Shown here in pieces: positions 44,135 to 53,298 of a stretch of 64,000 bases of DNA. Origin of the DNA: Caballeronia sordidicola (lineage in GTDB: Bacteria; Pseudomonadota; Gammaproteobacteria; Burkholderiales; Burkholderiaceae); assembly GCF_000729995.1 (NCBI RefSeq), contig NZ_JNFG01000200.1:83765-147764 (forward strand), read 5' to 3'. The translations under genes and the position numbers were made by a program. The notes beneath the pieces were generated by a model, which worked only from the letters and a program-made list of their open reading frames with translations, made no database searches and had not been told where the DNA came from. Each line of letters starts with the position of its first letter. Position 1 is the stretch's first letter.

Positions 44135-45574
44135 ATGCCATCCAGTCTGAAACGCGCGAACGCGCCGCCTAGCCTTCCGCCGAGCCTTTCCCGTCACGCC
44201 GTCGATACCGCCAGGCTCGCCGCGCCCCTCGCCATCTCGCAACTGTCGCAAATGGCGATGGGCGTCACCGACACCATCCTGCTCGGCTCGCTCGGTCCCG
44301 ACTCCCTCGCGGCCGGGGGCCTGGGCGCAAACCTGTTCTTCGTGGTCGTGGTGCTGCTGCAAGGCGTGCTGACGTCAGTGAGCGTCTCCGTCTCGCATGC
44401 GCGCGGCGCGAACAACGATCACCTTGTGCCCAACATCTACTGGACCGGGCTGGTGCTATCGCTGCTGCTCGCGATCCCTGCCTTCACGCTGCTGAGCTTC
44501 GCCGAACCGATCCTGCTCAGGTTCCACGAACCCGCCATGCTGGCCAGGAATGTTGGCGAATACTGCGCGATCCTGCGCTGGGGTGCGCCCGGCAGCCTGC
44601 TCGGGATCGGCATGATGCGCGCGTTCCTGCCGGCTATCGGTGCGGCGAAGCGGCTGCTGTGGGTATCGATTGGCGGCGTGTTCGTGAACGCGTTTCTCAA
44701 TTACGGCTTGATCCACGGCGCCTACGGCCTGCCTGAACTTGGTTTTCTCGGCTCGGCGGTCGCCACGACGACTACAGTTTGGATGACGGCGCTGGTACTC
44801 ATCGCGTTCCTGCATTTGCGGCCGCGTTACCGGCATTTTGTCGTCGCATCGAGGCCGCGCTTGCCGCTCATGGGCGAACTGTTCGGCATCGGCTGGCCGG
44901 TCGCGATCACCTACGGCGTTGAATCGACGCTGTTTCTCGCCACCGGGATGACCGTCGGCACGCTCGGCGAAGCGCAGCTTGCCGCGCACCAGATCGCGCT
45001 GAACGTAGCGTCGGTGGCGTTCATGGTGCCGCTCGCCATCGGCCAGGCGGCAAACGTGCGCGTGGGGTACTGGATCGGCGCAGGGCAGCCGCTGGCCGCA
45101 CGCCACGCCGGCTTTGTTGCGATCGCGCTGGGCGTGTCGTTCATGGCGATGTCGGGCTGCGTGCTGGTACTGGCGCCGCACGCGATCGTCGGGCTATATC
45201 TGCATCTGAACGACCCGAAGAACGCCCAGACCGTTGCGCTGGCCGCGTCGCTGCTGGGGGTCGCGGCCGTGTTCCAGATCGTCGACGGCATGCAGACCGT
45301 CGCGTCGGGCGTGCTGCGCGGGCTGAAGGACACACGCGTGCCCATGCTCGCGGCGGCGCTCGGTTATTGGGGCATCGGCTTTCCGACGGGCTACATGTTG
45401 GCGTTTCACTTCAACGGCGGCACTAAGGGCTTGTGGTGGGGACTGGCTGCGGGACTTGCGAGCGTCGCGGTGCTGATGACGCTTCGCTTCGACCGCATGA
45501 GCCGGCGTTTAATCACGCGCGGAGCGCTTGAACCCGGCGGCAAATCTGGGCAGACACCCCGGCATACGGCCTAA
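44135..45574 (+). CDS. MATE-family multidrug efflux transporter
   Basis: A 479-residue protein with twelve predicted membrane helices. The start has the typical pattern ARLAAPLAISQLSQMAMGVTDTILLGSLG, and a second half repeats it (GIGWPVAITYGVESTLFLATGMTVGTLGEAQLAAHQIALN). NorM-type MATE transporters expel cationic drugs against Na+ or H+. No local regulator was found. It lies after a hairpin region and before a small repeat cluster. Confidence 0.93.
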   Translation: MPSSLKRANAPPSLPPSLSRHAVDTARLAAPLAISQLSQMAMGVTDTILLGSLGPDSLAAGGLGANLFFVVVVLLQGVLTSVSVSVSHARGANNDHLVPNIYWTGLVLSLLLAIPAFTLLSFAEPILLRFHEPAMLARNVGEYCAILRWGAPGSLLGIGMMRAFLPAIGAAKRLLWVSIGGVFVNAFLNYGLIHGAYGLPELGFLGSAVATTTTVWMTALVLIAFLHLRPRYRHFVVASRPRLPLMGELFGIGWPVAITYGVESTLFLATGMTVGTLGEAQLAAHQIALNVASVAFMVPLAIGQAANVRVGYWIGAGQPLAARHAGFVAIALGVSFMAMSGCVLVLAPHAIVGLYLHLNDPKNAQTVALAASLLGVAAVFQIVDGMQTVASGVLRGLKDTRVPMLAAALGYWGIGFPTGYMLAFHFNGGTKGLWWGLAAGLASVAVLMTLRFDRMSRRLITRGALEPGGKSGQTPRHTA

Positions 45575-45610
45575 AGCCATGGCTACGGATCTTCGATTAC
45601 TTCGGTTGCC

Positions 45611-45640
45611 GCGGCATAACGCGGCATAACGTGGCATAAG
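45611..45640 (+). repeat. Three 10-bp tandem repeats
   Basis: GCGGCATAAC is followed by GCGGCATAAC and GTGGCATAAG without spacing. Perhaps a regulator site array. Confidence 0.75.
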
Positions 45641-45757
45641 TTAAGCAGACATTGTTGGTTGGGATTGGAGCGGCGCGGAGATACGATCAAGCCGTCTCCT
45701 TGAGATTCATCCAGTAACAGGGGTATTAGGCCCGCTTCGACGAAGCGGGCTTTTTTT
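45641..45757 (+). ncRNA. Candidate small RNA ending at a strong terminator
   Basis: The segment between the 10-bp repeats and the terminator holds a possible hairpin GGAGA...TCTCC (about 45676-45701) and an unpaired pyrimidine/purine stretch. It then ends in an excellent intrinsic terminator with no upstream gene close enough to need it other than MATE, 150 bases away. It may equally be only the 3' UTR of that gene. Boundaries are uncertain. Confidence 0.25.
45727..45757 (+). terminator. Strong intrinsic terminator
   Basis: GCCCGCTTCG and CGAAGCGGGC pair around a very short loop, followed by TTTTTTT. Confidence 0.93.
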
Positions 45758-46041
45758 CGTCCGCACATCTCCAATAGCGCTGTTCGTCTCGCTGCCAAAT
45801 CCCGCGTTGAACCACCCGACGCCGGCCGTGAGAAAGGCTACGAGAAAAGGCACGAGCAACCGCCTCGTTGCCCGCTCCACTTTTTCGCCAATCGACCCAT
45901 CCGCCGTGTTTGTTGCCGATTTCCCATAAAATGACCACGCATGATCCTTGCTATACACCCGCGAGATCCGGCGCTGCACACGGCCGCTGCGCGCGCAACC
46001 AGCGCAAGCAGTTCAGAAAATCGCTCGGGAAAACAAGAGGA

Positions 46042-47805
46042 ATGGACGTGTCGGAATGCAGCAGGCAGTTATCTCAGTCATCACTATCTCAAGCCGCGCC
46101 AGGCCAGCATTCCGGCAGGCGCACAGAGCGCACGCGAGCAGGACAGGTTTCGTCCGAGCCACTCTCCCCGGCACGGACCCGGCGCATTGCACTTTTGCCA
46201 CGGGGGCTCGCCCTCGCCACCGCTGCACTCACCGCGCTGGCGCTCAGCGCCTGCGCCACACGCCCGCCGGCGACCGCGTTCGACCGCCCCGCTACCCACG
46301 CGCTTCCAGCCACCGCCGACACCCCCTTGCGTTCGGCACTTCTGCCAAAAGAAGCCGCGCATCCCGGCGAATCCGGTGTACGTCTGCTTCCCACCGGCAC
46401 AGAGGCGCTGCAGGCCCGCATCGCGCTCGCTCGCGCGGCGACCAAGACGCTCGACATGCAGTACTACATCGCGAATGAGGACAACACGGGCAAATTGCTG
46501 CTCGGCGCGGCGCTTTATGCGGCGGATCGTGGAGTCAAGGTGCGTATGCTGGTCGATGACCTGAATTTCAAGGACATCGACCAGATCATGGCCGCGCTGA
46601 ACTCGCACGACAACATCGACATCCGCGTGTTCAATCCGTTCGGCAGTGCGTCCCGGAGTTTCGGCGAACGTACGCGCAACCTGTTCACGAACGTCGATCA
46701 TTTCACCCGCCGGATGCACAACAAGGCGATGATCGCGGACAACCAGATCGCAATCGTGGGCGGCCGCAATCTCGGCGATGAATACTTCAGCGCGAGCGCG
46801 ACCCTGCAATTCCGCGATCTCGATGTGTTCGCCGCCGGACCGGTGACGCAAGAGATATCGGCGAGTTTCGACGAATACTGGAACAGCTCGATTGCGTATC
46901 CGCTGCGCGCGCTGAACAAGCAAAAATTCGATCCCGCCGATCTCGACAAAACCCGCGAAGACCTGCGTCAGCACTGGAAAGAACAGGCCGATCCGCTGAA
47001 CGCCAAGCCACTCAACGCGACGCCGATTGCCCAGCAGATCGCACAGGATGGGCTGGGCCTGACCTGGACGCGCACGGAGTTCGTTGCCGATTCACCGGTA
47101 AAGATCGAGCATCCCGACAAGGACTATAAAAGTCCGCCCATGCAGCGCCTGATCGAGCTTGCAAACCAGGCGCGTAGCGAGGTCCTCATCATTTCGCCGT
47201 ACTTCGTGCCGCACGACGAGGGCGTAAAAGCGCTTGCCGCCATCACGGCGCGCGGCGTGAAGGTGAAAGTGCTGACCAATTCGCTGGCGGCCACCGACGC
47301 CGTTGCGGTACAGGCGGGTTACGCGCCGTATCGCGTACCGATGCTCAAGGCAGGCGTAGAGTTATACGAGTTCAAGCCAGTGCAGGCGGAGGGTGACGGC
47401 CGGCCGCGCGCCGGGCTGTTCGGCTCGCAATCGCGCGCGAGCCTGCATGCCAAGGCTTATGTGCTCGATCGCAGTATCCTCGTGATTGGGTCGATGAACC
47501 TGGACCCGCGCTCGGCGTCGCTCAACACGGAACTCGCGCTGGTGATCTACAACCCGCAAATTGCCAGCGAAGCAGCAAAATTGTTCGATGCCGGCACTGC
47601 GCCGACGAGGGCGTATCGTGTGGAACTCGCTTCGCCTGCGGTTCTTGCGGGCCTGAAGTACACCAGCTCGCCGATGTCCCCGCTCGTCTGGACCACCGAA
47701 GACGACGGGCAGGTGCGAACCTACAATTTCGACCCGCAAGCGGGCCTTTATCGCAACGTGATGACGGGTCTGTTCATGCTGCTGCCCGTCGATTCGCAGC
47801 TTTGA
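46042..47805 (+). CDS. Phospholipase D-family cardiolipin synthase-like lipoprotein (ClsC type)
   Basis: The protein has about 587 residues. A hydrophobic signal (LALATAALTALALSAC) ends in a lipobox cysteine near residue 69. Two HKD motifs follow: HNKAMIADNQIAIVGGRNLGDEY and HAKAYVLDRSILVIGSMNLDPRS. Two-HKD enzymes of this layout transfer phosphatidyl groups, as in E. coli ClsC/YmdC. The start is uncertain: ATG at 46042 gives an unusually long pre-signal region, and the frame stays open to 45868. A shorter form starting near 46195 would have a normal lipoprotein signal. Confidence 0.85.
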   Translation: MDVSECSRQLSQSSLSQAAPGQHSGRRTERTRAGQVSSEPLSPARTRRIALLPRGLALATAALTALALSACATRPPATAFDRPATHALPATADTPLRSALLPKEAAHPGESGVRLLPTGTEALQARIALARAATKTLDMQYYIANEDNTGKLLLGAALYAADRGVKVRMLVDDLNFKDIDQIMAALNSHDNIDIRVFNPFGSASRSFGERTRNLFTNVDHFTRRMHNKAMIADNQIAIVGGRNLGDEYFSASATLQFRDLDVFAAGPVTQEISASFDEYWNSSIAYPLRALNKQKFDPADLDKTREDLRQHWKEQADPLNAKPLNATPIAQQIAQDGLGLTWTRTEFVADSPVKIEHPDKDYKSPPMQRLIELANQARSEVLIISPYFVPHDEGVKALAAITARGVKVKVLTNSLAATDAVAVQAGYAPYRVPMLKAGVELYEFKPVQAEGDGRPRAGLFGSQSRASLHAKAYVLDRSILVIGSMNLDPRSASLNTELALVIYNPQIASEAAKLFDAGTAPTRAYRVELASPAVLAGLKYTSSPMSPLVWTTEDDGQVRTYNFDPQAGLYRNVMTGLFMLLPVDSQL

Positions 47806-47864
47806 GATGTCGATATTTCCCTATTCCACCCCGAAACAGAGACAAGCCGAAGGAGCATGAAGCC

Positions 47865-49259
47865 ATGACGGACGACGTAAGACTCGAGAAGGACACTTTC
47901 GGCGAAATCGCCGTGCCGAACGCAAAACTCTGGGGCGCGCAAACGCAGCGTTCCTTGCAGAACTTCAAGATTTCGAGCGAGAAACAATCGCCTGAACTGA
48001 TCGATGCGCTCGCGATCGTGAAGCGGGCATCGGCGGAAGTAAATGCTGAACTGAAGGTGCTCGCCGCCGATAAAGCGCAGGCGATCATTGCGGCTGCCGA
48101 CGAGATCCTCGCAGGCATTCACTCTGACGAATTCCCGCTCGCCGTGTGGCAAACGGGTTCCGGCACGCAGACCAACATGAACCTCAACGAGGTGATTGCA
48201 AACCGCGCAAGCGAGTTGATGGGCGGCGTGCGCGGCGAAGAGCGCAAGGTGCATCCGAACGACGACGTGAATCGCGGGCAATCGTCGAACGACGTGTTCC
48301 CGACCGCGATGCACATTGCCGCCGCGGTCGCCATCACGAAGCATCTCGTGCCTGCGCTCAAAACCTTGCGCGATACGCTCGATAGAAAATCGAAGGCATT
48401 TGATCGAATCGTGAAAATCGGCCGCACGCATTTGCAGGACGCGACGCCGCTTACGCTGGGACAAGAGTTCTCGGGTTATGTCGCTCAGCTCGATCAAGGC
48501 ATCCGGCACGTTGAATCGACCCTGCCGCATCTCTATCAGCTGGCGTTGGGCGGCACGGCGGTTGGCACGGGTTTGAATGCGCATCCCGAGTTTGCCGTGA
48601 AGGTGGCCGCCGTGATTAGCAAGCTGACCGGCTTGCCGTTCGAAACCGCGCCGAACAAATTCGAAGTCATGGCCGCCGCCGACGCCCTCGTGTTCGCGCA
48701 TGGCGCGCTGAAAACCATCGCGGCGGGTTTGATGAAGATCGCCAACGACATCCGCTGGCTCTCGAGCGGACCGCGGTGCGGGCTGGGAGAGTTGTCTATC
48801 CCGGAAAACGAACCGGGCAGCTCGATCATGCCGGGCAAGGTCAATCCGACCCAGTCCGAAGCCGTCACCATGCTGTGCTGCCAGGTGTTTGGGAATGACG
48901 TGGCGGTGAATATTGGTGGCGCGAGCGGCAATTTCGAGCTCAACGTGTTCCGCCCGATGATCGCGCACAACGTGCTGCAATCGGTTCGGCTGCTGGCCGA
49001 CGGCGCGCAAAGTTTCAACGACAACTGCGCGGACGGGATCGAGGCGAACGAGTCACGTATCGATAGCTTGCTGAACGAATCGCTGATGCTCGTTACGGCG
49101 CTGAATCCGCATATCGGCTATGACAAGGCCGCGAGGATTGCGAAGAAGGCCCACAAGGAAGGCACGACGCTGAAAGCGTCCGCGCTGGCGCTTGGGTTTG
49201 TGACCGAAGCCGAATTCGACGAATGGGTGAAACCGGAAGACATGGTGGGCAAGAAATAA
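47865..49259 (+). CDS. fumC: Class II fumarate hydratase FumC
   Basis: The 464-residue enzyme hydrates fumarate to L-malate in the citric acid cycle. Characteristic stretches are SGTQTNMNLNEVIANRA, VNRGQSSNDVFPTAMH, IGRTHLQDATPLTLGQE and the superfamily signature GSSIMPGKVNPTQ. It is oxygen-stable and lacks iron-sulfur motifs. AGGAG lies nine bases before the ATG at 47865. An upstream in-frame start inside the gap is less likely. Confidence 0.97.
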   Translation: MTDDVRLEKDTFGEIAVPNAKLWGAQTQRSLQNFKISSEKQSPELIDALAIVKRASAEVNAELKVLAADKAQAIIAAADEILAGIHSDEFPLAVWQTGSGTQTNMNLNEVIANRASELMGGVRGEERKVHPNDDVNRGQSSNDVFPTAMHIAAAVAITKHLVPALKTLRDTLDRKSKAFDRIVKIGRTHLQDATPLTLGQEFSGYVAQLDQGIRHVESTLPHLYQLALGGTAVGTGLNAHPEFAVKVAAVISKLTGLPFETAPNKFEVMAAADALVFAHGALKTIAAGLMKIANDIRWLSSGPRCGLGELSIPENEPGSSIMPGKVNPTQSEAVTMLCCQVFGNDVAVNIGGASGNFELNVFRPMIAHNVLQSVRLLADGAQSFNDNCADGIEANESRIDSLLNESLMLVTALNPHIGYDKAARIAKKAHKEGTTLKASALALGFVTEAEFDEWVKPEDMVGKK

Positions 49260-49274
49260 CGTCAGCATGAGAAA

Positions 49275-49309
49275 CAGCGGTTGATGGGTTTATCGCTTAT
49301 CAACCGCTG
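49275..49309. terminator. Hairpin between fumC and the convergent methyltransferase gene
   Basis: CAGCGGTTGAT and ATCAACCGCTG form a perfect 11-bp stem around a 13-nt loop. There is no strong T-run, so termination is likely but weak or factor-assisted. Confidence 0.55.
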
Positions 49310-49328
49310 CGTCTGCTTATCGTCCTGG

Positions 49329-50882
49329 TTACCGCGCAGATGTTTTTTGCGCGTTCAGGAAGCCGAGCTCGATCGAGTGCGCAATGAGTTTCTTGCCTGA
49401 ATCCTCAAAGATATGACGTAGGCGCATCGTGGTCTCTTCGGGGGGCACCTCGGCACCTCCAACTTGTAGCCTGAGTCCGGTCGCAACCAGCGAGCGTGAA
49501 ACACGTGCGACCAATTCGTCGATATCCCTCGCGAGCGCTTTGACCGGATCGGCCTTCGTATGCAACGCCGCGAGCATCATCCCATCCAGTGCGCTGATAC
49601 CCGCACCTCCGCCCAGCCGGGGTGACGCCAGCGCTCCCGAAGCCTCCCCCTGTTCCGCCCTCGCCAGCAACACGGCATTCAGCCGGTCAGCCGTCTCTCG
49701 CGGCTGCACCGCGCCATAGCGCACCATTGTTTCGCCTACGGCTATCGACACACGCAGCAGCTTCAAGATAGCGTCGGGCGTTAGTCCGGCGAACTCGGGC
49801 GCATCGAATACCTGTGCCAGCGTCATTTCCGCGCCGTGCAACAGATCAAACAGCGGTTTGTGGAAGGCGTCGCTGCGCGTGAGCGTGGCGTGTTCCAGGG
49901 TCACCGCCGTTTTGTATGGGACGGCCGAATTACCCCACAAATGGATGTGTCCGGCCTGTTCGCGCAGGCGCAGGTCACTCAGAGGCGCTTTTCCGCGCAC
50001 GAAGATGTCCGAGCGGAACCCGCGGTTCGCGAAGTAATCGCGAAGCTCTTCAGCTTCGATAGGATCGGTGACCGCCTCCAGCATCTGCCGCTGCTCATCC
50101 GCCAGCCATGCCACCGGTGACATATGAGCGAAACGCGCGCTGCCGGCGAAACTGAGCTTCGCTTCGGCCATTTCGCGCGCAATGTCGGCGAAGTAAAACG
50201 GCGTCCATTTCTCGTGCAGATACTCATGGACGAGGTAACGCTCGTCCAGGTTGCCGAAACCCTCGACCCGACCCAGGGAATCCGGGTTGCGCTTGAAGTG
50301 CAACGCTTCGAGATTCACCATCTTCCTGGCGAGTTCGGAAGCCTTCTTCCACGCGTCGCCTCCTTCCCCGGCGCCCAACATCAGCAAGCGTTGCAGCGGC
50401 AGCACCTGCGCGCAACCTACCATCGCGTTGTAGCTCACCTGGACGACACCGCCCGGTTTCAAATAACGCGTGAGGAATCTCATGATCTGCGCGCGGGTTT
50501 CATCGGATATCCACGAGATGATGCCGTGCAGGGTGATGTAGTCGAACAAGGGGAGTTCGACCTTTCCTTCCGCGAGATCGCCGAAGCTGTTCTCCAGCAA
50601 AGTGAGATTCGACAGGCGGGCTTCGTCGCGTATCGAGGTAGCACCGAGTACGTGCAACGGGTTGAAATCGCACGCGTAGAAGTTGCCGTTCGGATGCGTC
50701 GCCGCAAGAATCAAGGACGTCAGGCCTTGGCCAAACCCGAGCTCGCAATAGGTGAATTTTTCGAGCGACGGTGGCGATACGCGCTGCATCGCCAGGCAGG
50801 CATTCAGGAAAGTCGGACTCTGTTCGTGATAGTAGCCGGTCGTATAGGCAACCGAATTGTTGTAGCCGGCCGTCCAGGTCAT
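49329..50882 (-). CDS. SAM-dependent methyltransferase with methyltransferase regulatory domain
   Basis: A 517-residue protein has a class I SAM-binding domain at about residues 40-160 (CELGFGQGLTSLILA, YACDFNP, FDYITLHGIISWIS, LKPGGVVQVSYNAM). It is followed by a region matching the methyltransferase regulatory domain layout (FAHMSPVAWLADEQRQML and LRDYFANRGFRSDIFVRG), then a helical tail. The substrate is unknown; related proteins occur near glycan or peptide modification genes. It is single and convergent with fumC. Confidence 0.85.
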   Translation of the reverse strand: MTWTAGYNNSVAYTTGYYHEQSPTFLNACLAMQRVSPPSLEKFTYCELGFGQGLTSLILAATHPNGNFYACDFNPLHVLGATSIRDEARLSNLTLLENSFGDLAEGKVELPLFDYITLHGIISWISDETRAQIMRFLTRYLKPGGVVQVSYNAMVGCAQVLPLQRLLMLGAGEGGDAWKKASELARKMVNLEALHFKRNPDSLGRVEGFGNLDERYLVHEYLHEKWTPFYFADIAREMAEAKLSFAGSARFAHMSPVAWLADEQRQMLEAVTDPIEAEELRDYFANRGFRSDIFVRGKAPLSDLRLREQAGHIHLWGNSAVPYKTAVTLEHATLTRSDAFHKPLFDLLHGAEMTLAQVFDAPEFAGLTPDAILKLLRVSIAVGETMVRYGAVQPRETADRLNAVLLARAEQGEASGALASPRLGGGAGISALDGMMLAALHTKADPVKALARDIDELVARVSRSLVATGLRLQVGGAEVPPEETTMRLRHIFEDSGKKLIAHSIELGFLNAQKTSAR

Positions 50883-51189
50883 GGTGTTTCCTCATTTCAT
50901 GTTGGGTATTTGCGTATTGGCCGCTCGGCGGTATTTCGCGCAGCGCCGAACTATGCCGATAACGCAACCATTCATGAATGAGAAACGTCTTATTTGTTTT
51001 ATTTATTTATTGCCATAACACCATGCGTCAGTCGGTCCAGCGGCCGCGCACAGGTTTTTGCGCCACTCGCGGCCGCGAAGGTTCATTAAAATTTTGTAGT
51101 GATACTAATCATCTGGATATTAGTAAGACCGTAATTGAGCTAAGGCGCGCTGCGCCGGCAGATCTTCCCGCCAGCGCGCTTTGCCGCTT
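50883..51189. other. Intergenic region with an AT-rich patch
   Basis: The 307 nt hold the upstream region of the methyltransferase gene and the end of the thioesterase gene. An AT-rich stretch at 50995-51025 and another at 51085-51130 may be promoter DNA for the leftward gene. Nothing else was recognised. Confidence 0.4.
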
Positions 51190-51717
51190 TTAAACCTTCC
51201 CTGCCGCCACTTCTTCCGGCTTCAATTCCACGATCGCGTCCAACGAGTCCTTGACGTCCATCGCATATTTCGCCAACCGCTTTTGCTCATCCGTCACCGG
51301 CACGAATGAAGGAACTGGCACGGGCTTGCCTTGCTCATCGACGGCGACGAACACCATCAGGCAATCCGTGGTCTGTTGCAGCACGCCGCTTTTCGGATCG
51401 CCTGCGTGCACCGAGATATGCAAATGCATGCTCGTGCGCCCCGTCGCCACTACACGCGCGCGCAATTCGACGAGGTTGCCCACCAGGATCGGCCGGCGAA
51501 AACGGATATTGCCCACGCTGACCGTTACGCAATAGCGCCCGGACCAGACGGCGGCGCACGCGTAGGCCGTCTCGTCCATCCACTTCATCAGCGCGCCGCC
51601 GTGAACCTTGCCGCCGAAATTGACGGAGGTCGGTTCGGCTAGAAAACGGAACGTGGTTTCGGACCGGTCGGTGATCGGGGCATCGGAGGATGGGGGAACG
51701 GGCGCTGCAGTATTCAT
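51190..51717 (-). CDS. Acyl-CoA thioesterase, hotdog fold (YciA/BFIT type)
   Basis: This 175-residue protein has the hotdog-thioesterase pattern VNFGGKVHGGALMKWMDETAYACAAVWSG, with the conserved Gly-His-Gly and Asp residues. The strand RPILVGNLVELRARVVATGRTSMHLHI follows. It hydrolyses acyl-CoA; chain preference is not readable. The ATG at 51717 fits the family, although no good ribosome site was seen there or at 51738. Confidence 0.92.
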   Translation of the reverse strand: MNTAAPVPPSSDAPITDRSETTFRFLAEPTSVNFGGKVHGGALMKWMDETAYACAAVWSGRYCVTVSVGNIRFRRPILVGNLVELRARVVATGRTSMHLHISVHAGDPKSGVLQQTTDCLMVFVAVDEQGKPVPVPSFVPVTDEQKRLAKYAMDVKDSLDAIVELKPEEVAAGKV

Positions 51718-51844
51718 GTAGATATAGAGCAAACCCAAGGGGCCTGCCTGATCAGTGGAGTTGTCGAATTATACGAGTCTCAAAAACGAGTCTCAAAAAA
51801 ACGCTCGCCGCCCGCTTCGACGCGCTCCAGCCCTTATTTGCCAC

Positions 51845-51988
51845 TTATTTGCGCACGGAAATGCCTTGGTCGATCACCCCGTACATGGTGATGCCGCTCG
51901 ACCCGTCTGCTGACGACGACCCGCCCGACGCTCCCGCACAACCCGCACACGCCGCCACGAGCAGCGTCGCTATCAAAATTTTTACCAT
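51845..51988 (-). CDS. 47-residue small lipoprotein
   Basis: A short gene encodes a 47-residue protein starting MVKILIATLLVAACAGCAG. The signal ends in a lipobox-like LVAAC (Cys14), with a second possible cysteine at 17. A Gly/Ser linker follows, and the C-terminus reads GITMYGVIDQGISVRK. AGGAG lies eight bases upstream of the ATG, which supports it. The end resembles the start of mature Burkholderia porins (TLYGVIDAGI). It is alone between the thioesterase and ArsR genes. Confidence 0.7.
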   Translation of the reverse strand: MVKILIATLLVAACAGCAGASGGSSSADGSSGITMYGVIDQGISVRK

Positions 51989-52149
51989 GAGAGTCTCCTG
52001 CACACCCTTCGCCCAACGCGAGACATCATTCTAGCGCGGGGGTCAGGCAGCGCTCATGATCCGTTCCGGCCTTGCATCAATACTTCAGGTTTCGATGAAA
52101 CATCGAGTGCGCGAAGCGGCTAAAGTAGAGTTAATCCAAGGAGGCTGCG

Positions 52150-52938
52150 ATGACCCTCGATCACGACGATGCACGCCCGTTTCCCGGTTTATCACGCATA
52201 GGCGCCCTGCTGGCGGATCCCGGCCGCGCCGCCATGCTGTGGTCGCTGATGGACGGCACGGCCCGCCCTGCCGGCGAACTCACGATGATCGCCGGCATCT
52301 CGCCGTCCGCCGCCAGCGGGCATTTCACCCGGCTCGTCGAGAGCGGCTTGCTGGCGCTCGAAGTGAGCGGGCGGCACCGGTATTACCGCATTGCAACACC
52401 CGATATCGCGATGGCAATTGAAGCGCTGGCTAATCTGGCGCAAGCCAGCGCGCCGCTGCGCGAAGCGGCGCAGGCGCATCGGCCGCCGCCGCGGCCGGCG
52501 TCTGCCGTGCCGCTCGACATGCGCTATGCGCGGACTTGTTACGACCATCTCGCGGGCGAACTGGCTGTGCGGTTGTTCGACCGCATGCTGACATCGAAGT
52601 GGCTGGAAGTCGTGCCGGGCGGGCAAGGCCCGCAAGACGGTGAGCCGGCCGGCTCGAAGCGGCCCGGTCCCACCGCGCTCGATGCAACGCCGCAAGGAAT
52701 CGATGAATTCTCGCGGCTCGGTATTGATCTCACGGCGCAGAAAGCACGGCGCCGGCGGTTCGCCTGCACGTGCATCGACTGGAGCGAACGCCGGCCGCAT
52801 CTGGGCGGCGCGCTGGGCGCGGCATTTCTCGATGCCTGCACAGAACACGGCTGGGTTGAAACAACAGCCAAGCGACGAGTCATGCGGGTCACCCCCGCCG
52901 GCGAGCGGCATTTCGCCGCCGTACTTAGCGGCGTGTAG
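52150..52938 (+). CDS. ArsR-family winged-helix transcriptional regulator
   Basis: The 262-residue protein has an ArsR-type DNA-binding domain at about residues 15-95 (LADPGRAAMLWSLMDG, ELTMIAGISPSAASGHFTRLVESGLLALEVSGRHRYYRIA). A C-terminal part of about 150 residues contains CYDHLAGELAVRLFDRML and a cysteine pair in RRFACTCIDWSERRPHLGGALG, which might bind metal or a ligand. Such long ArsR proteins occur as single regulators. The neighbouring alkyl sulfatase gene, 360 nt downstream, is a possible target, but no site was recognised. Confidence 0.88.
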   Translation: MTLDHDDARPFPGLSRIGALLADPGRAAMLWSLMDGTARPAGELTMIAGISPSAASGHFTRLVESGLLALEVSGRHRYYRIATPDIAMAIEALANLAQASAPLREAAQAHRPPPRPASAVPLDMRYARTCYDHLAGELAVRLFDRMLTSKWLEVVPGGQGPQDGEPAGSKRPGPTALDATPQGIDEFSRLGIDLTAQKARRRRFACTCIDWSERRPHLGGALGAAFLDACTEHGWVETTAKRRVMRVTPAGERHFAAVLSGV

Positions 52939-53298
52939 CGGTATGCACGGGCATAAAGCGGGATAGCACTGCGCAAACCACACAGCCACAGCCGTTCCGA
53001 CTGAACGTCCAGTCGGAATGGCTATGGCTGCGTGCCGACGAAATATGACACTTACAAAATCGGTTCACCTGTAAAGTTTTTGGCTCGCTTCCGTGTTTAA
53101 GGGGCGAGCTCAACCCGCTTGTCGAACCACAACGAGATACTCCAAATCAACATTATTAGGAATACAAAATTTATTGAATTAAATGACCTGAATCAAAGAA
53201 AAGCGTAGTAACGGAGTTCTTCACAAAGCCCGTACCGCGCCTTGCATCGAATCAGGCATGAACAACGCAAAAACCACGGCCTATCAACGGAGATAATA
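52939..53298. other. Intergenic region upstream of the alkyl sulfatase gene, with a long hairpin
   Basis: A 21-base imperfect stem at 52983-53003 and 53010-53030 (CAGCCACAGCCGTTCCGACTG against its mismatched complement) closes a six-base loop right after the ArsR gene and may end its transcript. The remainder, AT-rich around 53140-53200, probably contains the sulfatase promoter. No gene is evident. Confidence 0.55.

Larger units (their letters stand above)
45575..46041. other. Intergenic region between MATE and cardiolipin synthase-like genes
   Basis: No protein gene is strongly supported. The stretch contains three 10-bp repeats, a possible small RNA and a strong terminator. A 90-codon leftward frame at 45707-45979 includes one hydrophobic segment but has no recognisable family and reads through the terminator hairpin. 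Confidence 0.45.

Noticed and set aside
45707..45979. 90-codon leftward frame with one hydrophobic segment
   Set aside because: Reads through a strong terminator hairpin, has no family and no clear ribosome site.
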